DNA from: an uncultured Burkholderiales bacterium
GTDB lineage: Bacteria; Pseudomonadota; Gammaproteobacteria; Burkholderiales; Burkholderiaceae_C
Reading direction: 5' to 3'
Length of the DNA: 64,000 bases
NCBI GenBank assembly: GCA_903838355.1
Contig: CAILYC010000063.1
Span: forward strand, 1 to 64,000
Part shown: positions 34,610-43,343 of the stretch, piece after piece
Position numbering within the stretch: the first letter of the stretch is position 1
Layout: each line of letters starts with the position of its first letter
Notes under the pieces: generated by a model
Databases searched by the model: none
Seen by the model: only the letters and a program-made list of their open reading frames with translations
What the model was told of the DNA's origin: nothing
Position numbers and translations under genes: made by a program

Positions 34610-35722
34610 ATGACCCAACCCCAACAGGTGCTGGCCGCGGTCGCCTACCCCGATTTGACGATAGAGTTGAAAGAGTTCATTGCGCCAGAAGTCACCGAAT
34701 CAACGGGCTTACTGAAGGTTGACAAGACGGGTATTTGCGGCAGCGATTGGCCCTACTTTAAAACTTACCCCAGCAGCAAAGGCCCGATGATTTTGGGCCA
34801 CGAAACCGTGGGCACCATCACTGCGCAGGGCCAAGAAGCATCCTCTAGATGGGGTGTTAAAGAGGGCGACCGGGTAGCACTCGAAGAGTATTTGCCCTGT
34901 GGACACTGTCACTACTGCAGAACGGGGGACTTTCGGCTTTGCGATGAAACGGACACTTTGCTTGGCAACGGGGTGCGATATGGCTCAACCCCGACGGCCC
35001 TTGAACCCTCGCTTTGGGGTGGCTATGCCCAGTACCAGTATCTGCACGCCAAAACCGTGTTTCACAAAGTCCCCTCCAACATTTCTTCCGACTTGGCGAC
35101 ATTGGCCCTACCCCTGGGCAATGGGGTCGAGTGGGCCGTCTTACAGGGCAAAGCAACACTGGGCAAATGCATGGTGATCCAAGGCCCCGGACAACAAGGC
35201 TTGGCCTGCGTGGTCGCGGCCAAACAAGCCGGGGCCTCCTTGATCATCGTCACGGGTTTGAAGCGCGACGCTCACCGCTTGGCCTTGGCCAGGGAACTGG
35301 GCGCGCATCACACCTTGTGTGTTGATGAAGTGGACTTATTGGAAACGGTGGGTGAGTTGACCGGTGGCTTTATGGCCGATGTGGTGATTGATTGCGCCTC
35401 GGGCGGGGCCGACACCATTGTCTCGGCCATTCAAATCGCCAGAAAAGGCGGCCTAGTGATGCTGTGCGGCAGAAAAGGCGTCCCCGTCGAGCAGTTTCAT
35501 AGCGATCAACTCTTTAGGAAACACCTCACCTTGCGCGGCATGAGAGGACACAGTTACCAAGCGGTGGAGATGGCGCTAGAGATCATTGCCTCCAAAGGAT
35601 TTGCCCTGGACAAACTCTGCACCCACCATTTCGGTTTGGGTGAACTCAAAGACGCACTCATGACCGTTGGCGGACTAGGTCAATCGGGCGCCATCCATTG
35701 CGTCGTCGATCCTTGGCAGTGA
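34610..35722 (+). CDS. Zinc-dependent alcohol dehydrogenase (MDR superfamily)
   Basis: The 370-residue enzyme has catalytic zinc ligands C43 (GICGSD) and H64-E65 (ILGHETVG), the structural zinc loop C97-x2-C100-x2-C103-x7-C111, and a Rossmann segment with GPGQQGLACVVAA. It oxidises an alcohol or diol with NAD(P)+ in the cytosol. It begins 16 bases after the Bug stop, in the operon led by Rieske copy 1, and could oxidise the cis-diol or hydroxylated product. The QG pair in place of the common VG in GPGQQG is a small departure from the usual motif. Confidence 0.9.
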   Translation: MTQPQQVLAAVAYPDLTIELKEFIAPEVTESTGLLKVDKTGICGSDWPYFKTYPSSKGPMILGHETVGTITAQGQEASSRWGVKEGDRVALEEYLPCGHCHYCRTGDFRLCDETDTLLGNGVRYGSTPTALEPSLWGGYAQYQYLHAKTVFHKVPSNISSDLATLALPLGNGVEWAVLQGKATLGKCMVIQGPGQQGLACVVAAKQAGASLIIVTGLKRDAHRLALARELGAHHTLCVDEVDLLETVGELTGGFMADVVIDCASGGADTIVSAIQIARKGGLVMLCGRKGVPVEQFHSDQLFRKHLTLRGMRGHSYQAVEMALEIIASKGFALDKLCTHHFGLGELKDALMTVGGLGQSGAIHCVVDPWQ

Positions 35723-35763
35723 AATACCGCGCATTGAAAAACCCGCTTGCTCCCGCCTTTCCC

Positions 35764-35795
35764 GCCACGCCCCCCTAACAAGACAAGGGGGTGGC
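35764..35795. terminator. GC-rich hairpin between convergent genes
   Basis: GCCACGCCCCCC (35764-35775) can pair with GGGGGTGGC (35787-35795) with one bulged base and an 11-base loop. It sits between the convergent stops of the dehydrogenase and the next Bug gene. There is no clear T run. Confidence 0.45.
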
Positions 35796-36773
35796 TTACT
35801 CTGGCTCAATGCCGGCTTGCTTGATGACCTTGCCCCAACGCACCGACTCGTTGGCTTGAAATTGCGCCAGGCCTTCAGGCGAGGACAAAGACAGCTCGCT
35901 GCTGGTGGAGCGCAAATAATTTTGCACGGGCTCCGAGGTTGAGGCCCGAGCCAGCATCTCATTGAATTTATTCACAATCGCCAGCGGTGTGCCGGCCGGC
36001 AGGAACACCGCATTCCAATACGACATGTCGTAACCTTTGATGCCCGCCTCTTCCATGGTGGGGACGCTTGCAATGGCCGCCAGTCGTTTAAGGCCGCTCA
36101 CCGCCAAGGCCCTCAATTTGTTGGATTGGATTTGCGGTACACCGGTCGCCGCATCGGTGAACATGAAATCAATTTGACCGCCCATCAAATCGGTGATGGA
36201 CATGGGGTTGCTCTTATAGGGAATGCTTTTAACGTCGATGCCGGCCAATTGCTTGAACATTTCGCTGGCCACGCGGCTCGATGAACTGCCACTGCCAAAA
36301 TTGAGTTCACCCGGTCTTTTTCTGGCTTCCAAAACGATGTCCTCCACGCTTTTGTACTTGGAGTTGACATTTACCACCAAAGACATGTGGCCCATGGAGA
36401 GCAAAGCCACGGGTGCAAAATCTTTGACGGGGTCGTAGGGCAAGTTCTTGTACAAATGCGCATTGGCCGCGTGCGTGGTGTTGGTGGTGTAGAGTGCAGT
36501 GTAACCATCGGGCTGCGCTTTGGCGACGTTTTGAACCGCAATGAAGCCGTTGCCTCCGGGCTTGGGGTCGACCAAAACAGGCACACCGTAAAGCGACGAA
36601 ATCACTTGAGCATAAGTTCTGGCCGCCTGGTCACTGCCAGAGCCTGCCGCAAAAGGCACGATGAACTTGATGGGCTTGATTGGAAAGTCCTGCGCGAGCG
36701 CGTTTGCCAAGAAAAGGCCAAGAGCCCCAACGCAACCATACTCAACGAGCGCTACCCAAGGTTTGGTTTTCAT
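35796..36773 (-). CDS. Bug-family solute-binding protein next to IS relic
   Basis: The 325-residue product starts at ATG 36773 with signal peptide VGALGLFLANALAQ. The open frame actually continues upstream without a stop through the tnpB remnant of relic C, to 37055, so a tnpB-Bug fusion of 419 residues could be read; the fusion is an artefact of insertion rather than the true start. Motifs: IKPIKFIVPFAAGSGSDQAA, VDPKPGGNGFIA, QPDGYTALYT and SIPYKSNPMSITDLMGG. The IS relic begins 51 bases upstream and may have removed or changed its promoter. Confidence 0.88.
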   Translation of the reverse strand: MKTKPWVALVEYGCVGALGLFLANALAQDFPIKPIKFIVPFAAGSGSDQAARTYAQVISSLYGVPVLVDPKPGGNGFIAVQNVAKAQPDGYTALYTTNTTHAANAHLYKNLPYDPVKDFAPVALLSMGHMSLVVNVNSKYKSVEDIVLEARKRPGELNFGSGSSSSRVASEMFKQLAGIDVKSIPYKSNPMSITDLMGGQIDFMFTDAATGVPQIQSNKLRALAVSGLKRLAAIASVPTMEEAGIKGYDMSYWNAVFLPAGTPLAIVNKFNEMLARASTSEPVQNYLRSTSSELSLSSPEGLAQFQANESVRWGKVIKQAGIEPE

Positions 36774-36823
36774 CACGATTTCTTTGTGGAGGGTTGAAGT
36801 GGGCTCACTCACCCACTGATAGC

Positions 36824-37113
36824 TTGACATCCTCCCAGCCCTGAAGAGACCGGGATTCCTACGGTGCTGCGCTTGAGAAACTTCATGCGCAGTCACTTCA
36901 GTGGGTTCTTGCTTCACTGAGGCTGGTTTCGTCATGGTCTGACGACCCCGGCCAGAGCCTTCCTCTGCACAGGCCAACAAGCGCTGCCCGCGCTCTAAAA
37001 TATTGATCGCGCCCACCACATCAGCATTTTCAGCGTAGCCACAAGCGACACACAAGAACTCCGCTTGTTTGAGCCGGTTTTATCAGAAATTTGTTGGCTT
37101 GCAAGCGTTTCAT
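36824..37113 (-). pseudogene. tnpB remnant, first 13 and last codons joined
   Basis: The start MKRLQANKFLIKP (from 37113) is joined by a large deletion, out of frame, to the zinc-finger and RuvC-III end: FLCVACGYAENADVVGAINILERG. The Asn-Ala-Asp and second CxxC half are visible. Its final frame has no stop and runs on into the Bug gene. Confidence 0.82.
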
Positions 37114-37419
37114 GCCTGAATTATGCCTTGGTCCATGAGAAATAACAACGAGATTCGCCAAGGAAGACACTGTGTTAATGATTCGCCAAAAGCAATATCC
37201 AAGCGTTGCTAAAAAGCTGTGAGGCAACGCGCTAGGGTCGCCATCTTATTTTGCAGCCTCGTGTGGTGGCGCTCCGGTAGCGATCATTCGCCAAGACATC
37301 GAACAGCATCGAACAACATCGAACAACAGCAAACACCCCAACAGCCGACAACCCGAAACACCTTCGGTGTCCGCGCTATTCATCCTCCCCCTTAACGCAG
37401 AGGATTTCCGCGCACCCTG
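36824..37419 (-). mobile_element. IS200/IS605-type element relic C
   Basis: This 596-base relic has the same right-end terminus (complement of AGGATGTCAA at 36824-36833) and left end (complement of CAGGGTGCGCGG) as relic A, in the opposite orientation. The left end abuts TTTAA on its own strand (37420-37424), the same flank as in relic A, which fits the target (TAM-like) sequence of this family. Most of tnpB is deleted. It separates two leftward genes, CaiB-type 37451-38605 and Bug 35796-36773, and may have split an operon. Confidence 0.85.
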
Positions 37420-37423
37420 TTAA
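37178..37423 (+). pseudogene. tnpA (Y1 transposase) C-terminal remnant with nonsense codon
   Basis: From 37178 the frame reads MIRQKQYPSVAKKL, then TGA at 37220-37222 in place of the Trp codon of relic A, then GNALGSPSYFAASCGGAPVAIIRQDIEQH. The catalytic Tyr position is Asp (GAC 37295-37297), as in relic A. The C-terminus keeps frame to TAA 37421-37423, a stop supplied by the TTTAA target. Confidence 0.8.
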
Positions 37424-37450
37424 AGGATCTAGGCAAACAACACCCGTGTC

Positions 37451-38605
37451 TCAAGACTGGCAGAGGTCATTGTGCTCTCCGAGTGCTGGAGCGCCCGCCG
37501 AAATGGCCGGTCTCACGCCATCAAATGACAGCGGCAGCCCGGTGAGCGAGAAGTCTTCCCCCGGCACAGCTTGCCTGAGCCCCAAGGCCTCGACCTGCGG
37601 GTGTGCCAAGGTCTCGGGCAGCGAATAGATGGGGGAACAAGGAACGCCCGCGGCTTCGAACACCTCTTCCCAGCGAAGTCGCGACTGGGTGAGCAAGATG
37701 GGACACAATTCTTTGAGCAACGCATCCTTGTTCAAAATGCGTTGTCGGTTGCCCGCAAATCGGGGATCTGCGGGCCACTGGTGTTGCCCTAGCACAGCAC
37801 TCAATTTGGCGAACAAACGGTCGTTGCCACAACAAATGAGCAATGGACCATCTAGGGTATCAAACGCCTCGTAGGGCACAAAATTGGGGTGACCCGAAGC
37901 ATGCCGCACGGGCAGCTGCTGCTGGTTCAAATAGGCCTCGCTCTTTTGCCCATTCCAAACCAAGGCGGTCTCCAAAAGGGATGCATTGACCACCCCTCCA
38001 AGACCCGTGTGACGGCGTTTTTCCAGCATGGACAAGACGCCGATCACCGCCCACATGCCGGTGCCTTGGTCGCACACCGAAGCACCGATGCGAATAGGCG
38101 GATCCTTGGGGCCCCCATTGGTGCTCGACAAGCCACTGAAGGCCTGGATCAAGGGCTCGTAGCCGGGCCTCATGCTCATGGGACCGGTGTGGCCAAAGGC
38201 CGAAATCTCACAGTAAATCAAGCGGGGGAAGTGCACGCACAAGGTCTTGCCGTCAATTCCCAAATCCTGGGTGACACCGGGTCTCAAGTTATGGATCAGG
38301 ATGTCGGTGTCCTTCAGGAGCAGATCCAAGTCTTTGAGCCCTTCTGGGCTTTTAAGGTCGAGGGCAATGGATTTTTTACCGCGATTGAAGAGGTGAAAAT
38401 TAAGCGCATCGCCGCGACGAAATGCGGGACCCATGTGGCGCGCATCATCACCGCCTTCGCACTTTTCAATCTTCAACACCTCAGCGCCCAGGTCACTCAA
38501 GATGGAACCAGCAAAGGGGGCAGACAAGACTTGACCGAGTTCCATCACCCGTATGCCATTCAAGGGCAAGGGGCTCAGATTTTCATGGGTGGGCTTAAGC
38601 GGCAT
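37451..38605 (-). CDS. CaiB/BaiF family III CoA-transferase (copy 1)
   Basis: The 384-residue enzyme begins PLNGIRVMELGQVLSAPFAGSILSDLGAEVLKIE, the family III nucleotide-binding opening, and has the FNRGKKSIALDLKSPEG and LIHNLRPGVTQDLGID blocks. The usual catalytic Asp is in the region IRIGASVCDQGTGMWA. It moves CoA between acids, activating one for breakdown. ATG 38605 fits the domain start; an ATG or TTG at 38689 would add 28 weakly conserved residues. It is divergent from the EthD-Bug operon. Confidence 0.9.
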   Translation of the reverse strand: MPLKPTHENLSPLPLNGIRVMELGQVLSAPFAGSILSDLGAEVLKIEKCEGGDDARHMGPAFRRGDALNFHLFNRGKKSIALDLKSPEGLKDLDLLLKDTDILIHNLRPGVTQDLGIDGKTLCVHFPRLIYCEISAFGHTGPMSMRPGYEPLIQAFSGLSSTNGGPKDPPIRIGASVCDQGTGMWAVIGVLSMLEKRRHTGLGGVVNASLLETALVWNGQKSEAYLNQQQLPVRHASGHPNFVPYEAFDTLDGPLLICCGNDRLFAKLSAVLGQHQWPADPRFAGNRQRILNKDALLKELCPILLTQSRLRWEEVFEAAGVPCSPIYSLPETLAHPQVEALGLRQAVPGEDFSLTGLPLSFDGVRPAISAGAPALGEHNDLCQS

Positions 38606-38709
38606 GTTGAAATCTAAAAAAGAACCTCTCAAAACTGCCCCCTGGTGATTTGGGTCAACAAGCTGAGAGCAACTTATTTTATCTTGCAAACTGAGTCTTC
38701 AAAGTAGTA

Positions 38710-38718
38710 TTAACCTAG
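38710..38718. promoter_or_regulatory. TTAnCCCTAg-like motif, site 4
   Basis: TTAACCTAG lies between the divergent CoA-transferase and EthD genes. It has one C fewer than the longest form. Confidence 0.3.
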
Positions 38719-38853
38719 ATGTTCAAGGTCTCAGCTTTGCGCTAAAGTAAGACCCAGCAGCAAGACAAATTCATCGGTTCAAATCCATTTTTAAAGCTTG
38801 GTGAAAGTCTACTGTCTTCACTGCGTTCTCTGTCATTTCTTCTCATCCCTTGC

Positions 38854-39261
38854 ATGATCAAGAGTCTTTCTATTTTGAGTCGCCATTCTCATTTGAGCCA
38901 TGCGGAATTTTTACACCGCTGGGAACACGAGCACGCGCCCTTGGCGCTAGGCGTGCCGCATCTCTTGCGCTACGTCCTCTCACCCGTTCACGCCCAGTTT
39001 GATAGACCCGACGTCACGTCTCACGGCATTGAGGTCGACGGCATTGCTGAACTTTGGTATGAAAGTCACGAATCCATGCAGCAAGCTTTGCAGTCGACCG
39101 AGATGAAGGCATTGAGAGCGCACGGGGCTCAAATCATTGGGAGCATCACCAATTGCTTGACCCAAGAGATCGACATCATCCCTCCCCCTAAACGCCAGAC
39201 ACAACGCCAGACACAACCCCAGACGCAAGCCCAGGTCTCACCTCCCAAACCTCAGCCATGA
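38854..39261 (+). CDS. EthD domain protein
   Basis: The 135-residue protein has an EthD/dimeric alpha-beta barrel: KSLSILSRHSHLSHAEFLHRWEHEHAPLA, then LRYVLSPVHA and IAELWYESHESMQQALQS. EthD proteins act in ether and polyketide-like compound breakdown, some as decarboxylases or dehydratases. The C-terminus is a low-complexity tail (RQTQRQTQPQTQAQ) coded by 12-base repeats at about 39195-39235, outside the domain. The stop overlaps the Bug start by ATGA. Confidence 0.82.
   Translation: MIKSLSILSRHSHLSHAEFLHRWEHEHAPLALGVPHLLRYVLSPVHAQFDRPDVTSHGIEVDGIAELWYESHESMQQALQSTEMKALRAHGAQIIGSITNCLTQEIDIIPPPKRQTQRQTQPQTQAQVSPPKPQP
39195..39235. repeat. 12-base tandem repeat at the EthD 3' end
   Basis: CGCCAGACACAA occurs twice exactly and once as CCCCAGACGCAA. 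It codes the Gln/Thr/Arg tail of the EthD protein just before the overlapping Bug start. It may be unstable in copy number. Confidence 0.6.
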
Positions 39262-40259
39262 AAACCTCTGCACAAAAACGCTGGATTCTTGCCTGCTTCA
39301 GTCTTGGGCTGATACTGCCCATGACCTTGCAGGCCCAAACGAGCCCAACAACTCTGCCCGATTGGCCACAAAAAACCGTGCGCTTGATTTCTCCCTTTTC
39401 AGCCGGTAGTTCGGTCGACATCATGGCCAGACTTCTGGCCGCACCGTTGAGCAAAATGCTCGGCCAAGCCGTGGTGGTGGACAACAAGGTGGGCGCAGGT
39501 GGCAATTTGGGGGCGGACGCGGTGGCCAAAGCCACACCCGACGGCTACACCTTGGGCATTGTGACCACCGGACCCATGGCCATCAACCCGAGCCTCATGG
39601 CCCACGTGCCCTACAACCCCACCCAGGATTTTGCGCCGATTGTGCTCTTGGCCGCCGGCCCCAATGTCTTGGTGGTGAACGCAAATATGGGCGTCAACAA
39701 TGTGGAGGATTTGATCAAGTTATTAAAGACCAGTCCCGGTAAATATTCCTATGGCTCCTCAGGCGTGGGGAGCACCAACCATTTGGCCGGTGAGCTTTTT
39801 GCCTTTAAGACCAATACCAAGATGATCCACATCCCTTACAAGGGCAATCAAGACGCGCTCAACGACGTTTTGAGCGGTCAAATCACGATGACGTTTTCAG
39901 GACTTCAGCCCTTGCTCTCCAACATCCAGGCCAGCAAGATCAAAGCCTTGGTGGTGGCCGGTGACAAACGCATGGCGGCCATTCCCGATGTACCCACCGT
40001 CGCCGAGGTCGGCCTCAAAGGCGCCGAAGTGATGCCTTGGTATGGTGTTGTCGCACCTGCTGGCACCCGAGACGCCGTGATCAATCTCCTGAACAAAGAC
40101 ATCGCCGAGATCATGTCGCGCCCTGAGATTTACAAGCAATTCAAGGACAACGGCTCAGAGCCCAGTACAGGCTCACCAACTCAGTTTGCCAACTTGATCG
40201 CCAGCGACGTCGAGCGTTGGGGCGAAGTGATCAAGCGCGCTGGCATTCAAAGTCCGTGA
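39258..40259 (+). CDS. Bug-family solute-binding protein
   Basis: Starting inside the EthD stop (ATGA), this 333-residue protein has a signal peptide (ILACFSLGLILPMTLQAQ). Motifs: KTVRLISPFSAGSSVDIMAR, VDNKVGAGGNLGADA, TPDGYTLGIV and HIPYKGNQDALNDVLSG. Coupled translation with EthD and a following SMP-30 gene make a three-gene group of uptake and early metabolism. Confidence 0.9.
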   Translation: MKTSAQKRWILACFSLGLILPMTLQAQTSPTTLPDWPQKTVRLISPFSAGSSVDIMARLLAAPLSKMLGQAVVVDNKVGAGGNLGADAVAKATPDGYTLGIVTTGPMAINPSLMAHVPYNPTQDFAPIVLLAAGPNVLVVNANMGVNNVEDLIKLLKTSPGKYSYGSSGVGSTNHLAGELFAFKTNTKMIHIPYKGNQDALNDVLSGQITMTFSGLQPLLSNIQASKIKALVVAGDKRMAAIPDVPTVAEVGLKGAEVMPWYGVVAPAGTRDAVINLLNKDIAEIMSRPEIYKQFKDNGSEPSTGSPTQFANLIASDVERWGEVIKRAGIQSP

Positions 40260-40300
40260 AACGCACGACTTCAAAGCTCGCCTTTGGCCATTGAAACTTT

Positions 40301-40321
40301 ATTCAATCAACTTTATTGAAT
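40301..40321. promoter_or_regulatory. Inverted repeat ATTCAAT-N7-ATTGAAT
   Basis: Perfect 7-base arms at 40301-40307 and 40315-40321 lie 31 bases upstream of the SMP-30 gene start; GAAACTTT repeats overlap them. It could be an operator for the SMP-30 gene. Confidence 0.4.
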
Positions 40322-40351
40322 CGAAACTTTTTTTATCAAAAGGAGTTTTTC

Positions 40352-41269
40352 ATGTACGCAGCACCCCCCGTGATTGAGACCGAAGTCTTCACCCGAATGC
40401 CCGATAAATTCAGAAGAATGGGACACCCCTCGCATTGGGTGGACAAACGCGGCGCTGGCCCCGTTCACTCATTTTTGGAAGGCCCTTCCTTTGACCGAGA
40501 AGGCAATTTGTATTGCGTGGATATTCCTTACGGCCGGATTTTTAAAATCAACCCCAAAGGCGAGTGGTCGGAATTTGCCGAGTTCGACGGTGAGCCCAAC
40601 GGCTTAAAAATCCACCAAGATGGTCGACTCTTTGTCGCCGACCATAAATTGGGGCTTCTTTCATTTGACCCCAACACTGCCCACATGACAGTTGTTGAAA
40701 ACCGCCCCAATCACGAAGGCTTCAAGGGCCTCAATGATTTGATCTTTGGCGCCAATGGTGACTTGTTCTTCACCGATCAAGGCCAAAGCGCCATGAACGA
40801 CCCGACAGGCCGCGCTTATCGCCTGCGCAGCACAGGAGAACTCGATTTGCTCTTCAATGGCTTTGCCGGCCCAAACGGTCTGGTCTTGAACAAAGAGGAG
40901 AACCTCCTGTGGGTCGCGGCCACACGCACCAACAACATCATTTGTATTCCCCTATTGCCCCATCACTCTGGCGTGGGCAAGGTGGGCATGTTTATTCAAC
41001 TCTCGGGCAGCCCAACGGGACCCGACGGCATGGCGCTGGGTGAGAATGGCAACTTGGTCATCGTTCATGCAGGCTTTGGCACGGTGTGGGTGTTCAGTCC
41101 ACTGGGCGAACCGCTATACCGCATCAAGTCGTGTGCTGGCATGAGAACCACCAATGTGGCCTTTGGCGGCGAGGACATGAAAACCTTGTTCATCACCGAG
41201 GCCCATGATGGCGTGATCCTCAAAGCCAAACTGCCCTTTGCCGGCAAGACCATGTTTTCACACACATGA
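40352..41269 (+). CDS. SMP-30/gluconolactonase family protein
   Basis: The 305-residue protein is a six-blade propeller of the SMP-30/LRE type: FLEGPSFDREGNLYCVDIPYGRI with the metal Glu, EPNGLKIHQDGRLFVADH, GLNDLIFGANGDLFFTDQG and TGPDGMALGENGNLVI with metal Asn and Asp residues. It opens lactones with a divalent metal. ATG 40352 follows AAGGAG ideally; an in-frame TTG/ATG at 40316 would add 12 residues. It may hydrolyse a lactone formed after ring cleavage by neighbouring pathways. Confidence 0.9.
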   Translation: MYAAPPVIETEVFTRMPDKFRRMGHPSHWVDKRGAGPVHSFLEGPSFDREGNLYCVDIPYGRIFKINPKGEWSEFAEFDGEPNGLKIHQDGRLFVADHKLGLLSFDPNTAHMTVVENRPNHEGFKGLNDLIFGANGDLFFTDQGQSAMNDPTGRAYRLRSTGELDLLFNGFAGPNGLVLNKEENLLWVAATRTNNIICIPLLPHHSGVGKVGMFIQLSGSPTGPDGMALGENGNLVIVHAGFGTVWVFSPLGEPLYRIKSCAGMRTTNVAFGGEDMKTLFITEAHDGVILKAKLPFAGKTMFSHT

Positions 41270-41324
41270 AACCATGGCACTCGTGCTGGATACAACCGCC
41301 TGCATTTGAAGGACACACCGGACC

Positions 41325-42287
41325 ATGAAATTCAATCTTCTTGTCACGACTCTCGCCTTCATGGTCTGCACTGCATTCAGTCATGCCGATCCGTTTCCGA
41401 ACAAACCCATCCGCTTGGTGGTGCCCTATCCCCCAGGGGGTGGCACCGATGTGGTGGCAAGGTTGATCGCCGAGCCCTTGACCCAGGCCCTCAATCAATC
41501 GGTCTACATTGACAACAAGGGCGGGGCCAATGGCATCATTGGCTGTAATTTTGTTGCCAACGCCCAGGCCGATGGCTACACCATCCTCTTGGTGCTGCCT
41601 TCCCAGATGTCGGTGAACCCAGCGCTTTACAAAAAAGCATCTTACGACCCGATCCAAGACTTTGCCCCCATCATCCAGTTGACATCGTTTGAGGTGGCCT
41701 TGGTGATTTACCCCTCACTTGAAGTGAACAGCGTCACCGAGCTCATCCAGTATGCCAAATCCAAGCCCGGTAGCTTGAGTCTGGCATCTGCGGGCACGGG
41801 CAGCTCGGGTCACATGGCCGCCGTTTGGTTTGCCATGAAAACTGGCATTGACTGGGTGCATATTCCTTTTAAAGGCGCGGGACCGGCGTTTGCAGACTTG
41901 CTTGCGGGCAGTGAACAAGTCATGTTTGCCACCACTTTATCCACCCTGCCCTATGTGAGAAGTGGAAAACTCAAAGCCCTGGGGGTCACGGGAGCAACCC
42001 GCTCAGCCGCCGCCCCTGAAATCCCCGCCATTGCCGAGTCGGTCCCGGGGTATGAGTTCACTCAGTGGCATGGCTTGGTGGCCCCGGCCAAAACACCAGC
42101 GGAGGTGATTGCCAAACTCAACAGTGAAATTGCCAAGATCCTCAAAACCCCAAAAATGAGAGAACGGTTTGCGTCCTTGGGCTCTGAGGTGGTGGCAGGC
42201 TCACCTCAAGACTTTGACAAACTCATCAAAAATGAATTGACGCGTTATGCCGATATTGTGAAGATCACGGGCATGAAGGCAGAATAG
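41325..42287 (+). CDS. Bug-family solute-binding protein
   Basis: The 320-residue product has a short signal (LLVTTLAFMVCTAFSHA). Motifs: NKPIRLVVPYPPGGGTDVVARL, IDNKGGANGIIGC, QADGYTILLV and HIPFKGAGPAFADLLAG. GAAGGAC lies 11 bases before the ATG. It continues the rightward group from SMP-30 and precedes mmsB by 116 bases. Confidence 0.9.
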   Translation: MKFNLLVTTLAFMVCTAFSHADPFPNKPIRLVVPYPPGGGTDVVARLIAEPLTQALNQSVYIDNKGGANGIIGCNFVANAQADGYTILLVLPSQMSVNPALYKKASYDPIQDFAPIIQLTSFEVALVIYPSLEVNSVTELIQYAKSKPGSLSLASAGTGSSGHMAAVWFAMKTGIDWVHIPFKGAGPAFADLLAGSEQVMFATTLSTLPYVRSGKLKALGVTGATRSAAAPEIPAIAESVPGYEFTQWHGLVAPAKTPAEVIAKLNSEIAKILKTPKMRERFASLGSEVVAGSPQDFDKLIKNELTRYADIVKITGMKAE

Positions 42288-42317
42288 TTGAGCCATCATT
42301 GGTCAATATGGGCAATG

Positions 42318-42349
42318 ATGCCACTAAGGCCACTAAGGCCACTGAGGCC
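42318..42349. repeat. 9-base tandem repeat GCCACTAAG upstream of mmsB
   Basis: Three copies (two exact, one with G for A) plus a partial fourth lie 55-86 bases before the mmsB ATG, in the untranslated leader. An upstream in-frame start would translate it as ATKATKATEA, which I judge unlikely. Confidence 0.55.
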
Positions 42350-42403
42350 ATTGCAGGTTTGATTCCAAAGACAACGCTGAGCAAATCAGTTGAAAGGTTT
42401 CCC

Positions 42404-43309
42404 ATGAACATCGGCATGATTGGCCTGGGCAACATGGGCGAGCCCATGGCCATGAATCTCCTCAAGGCAGGACACGCCTTGTGGGTTTATGACATCGTCC
42501 AAGCCAACTGTGCTCGTGTGGCCGAGGTTTCAGGATCCGCTTGCACCGTTTCCCAAAGCGTCAAGGCCCTTGCCGAGTCAGGCCTTGACATCATCTTGAC
42601 GATGCTGCCCGCGGCCCAGCACGTGAAAGCGGTCTATCTTGGACCCAACGGTGTTTTAGAAAATGTGATCCCAGGCACCCTCTTGATCGACTGCTCCACC
42701 ATCGATCCCCAAAGCGCCAAAGAGGTGCAAGCGAGCGCCCAATCCAGGGGCTGCACACTGCTGGACGCCCCGGTTTCCGGCGGAACTGCAGGTGCAAAGG
42801 CGGGGAGCTTGACTTTTATGGTGGGCGGCAATGAGGCAGCCTTTCTCAAACACAAGGCATTTTTTGAGCACATGGGCAAAAACATCTTTTACTGCGGAGC
42901 CAGTGGCAACGGCCAAGTGGCCAAGGTCGCCAACAACATGCTGCTGGGCATTTCCATGATCGCCGCAAGCGAGGCCCTCTCCTTGGGCGTTGAACTGGGC
43001 ATGGACCCCAAGGTGCTCTCCAACATCATCAACACCTCGAGTGGGCGCTGCTGGAGCACCGACACCTACAATCCATATCCGGGGGTGATGGACAACACAC
43101 CGGCGAGCCGGGGCTACAGTGGCGGGTTTGGCACGGATTTGATGCTCAAGGACTTGGGGCTGGCCTGCGAAGCGGCCAAAACGGTAAAGCAGCCCATCGT
43201 GCTCGGCGCCTTGGCCCACCAACTCTACCAAAGCTTCAGTGCCCAGGGCCACGGCCAACTCGATTTCTCGGCCATCATTCGCATGGTCAATCCCTCCAAG
43301 TCCCTTTGA
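42404..43309 (+). CDS. mmsB: 3-hydroxyisobutyrate dehydrogenase
   Basis: The 301-residue enzyme has the NAD-binding NIGMIGLGNMGEPMAMNLLKAG, the substrate loop LDAPVSGGTAGAKAGSLTFMVGG, and the catalytic Lys in NGQVAKVANNMLLG. It oxidises 3-hydroxyisobutyrate to methylmalonate semialdehyde in valine breakdown. ATG 42404 (GAAAGG 8 bases before) was chosen; the frame runs back to 42299 over a repeat. The next gene, 34 bases on, codes the enzyme that makes its substrate, which supports the pathway call. Confidence 0.9.
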   Translation: MNIGMIGLGNMGEPMAMNLLKAGHALWVYDIVQANCARVAEVSGSACTVSQSVKALAESGLDIILTMLPAAQHVKAVYLGPNGVLENVIPGTLLIDCSTIDPQSAKEVQASAQSRGCTLLDAPVSGGTAGAKAGSLTFMVGGNEAAFLKHKAFFEHMGKNIFYCGASGNGQVAKVANNMLLGISMIAASEALSLGVELGMDPKVLSNIINTSSGRCWSTDTYNPYPGVMDNTPASRGYSGGFGTDLMLKDLGLACEAAKTVKQPIVLGALAHQLYQSFSAQGHGQLDFSAIIRMVNPSKSL

Positions 43310-43343
43310 GCAAGGCCCTGAAGTCTTTTCATTTGAGCGCAGC

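Noticed and set aside
43239-43343. N-terminal extension of the 3-hydroxyisobutyryl-CoA hydrolase
   Set aside because: It overlaps the mmsB end in another frame and has no crotonase likeness; ATG 43344 gives the normal family start.
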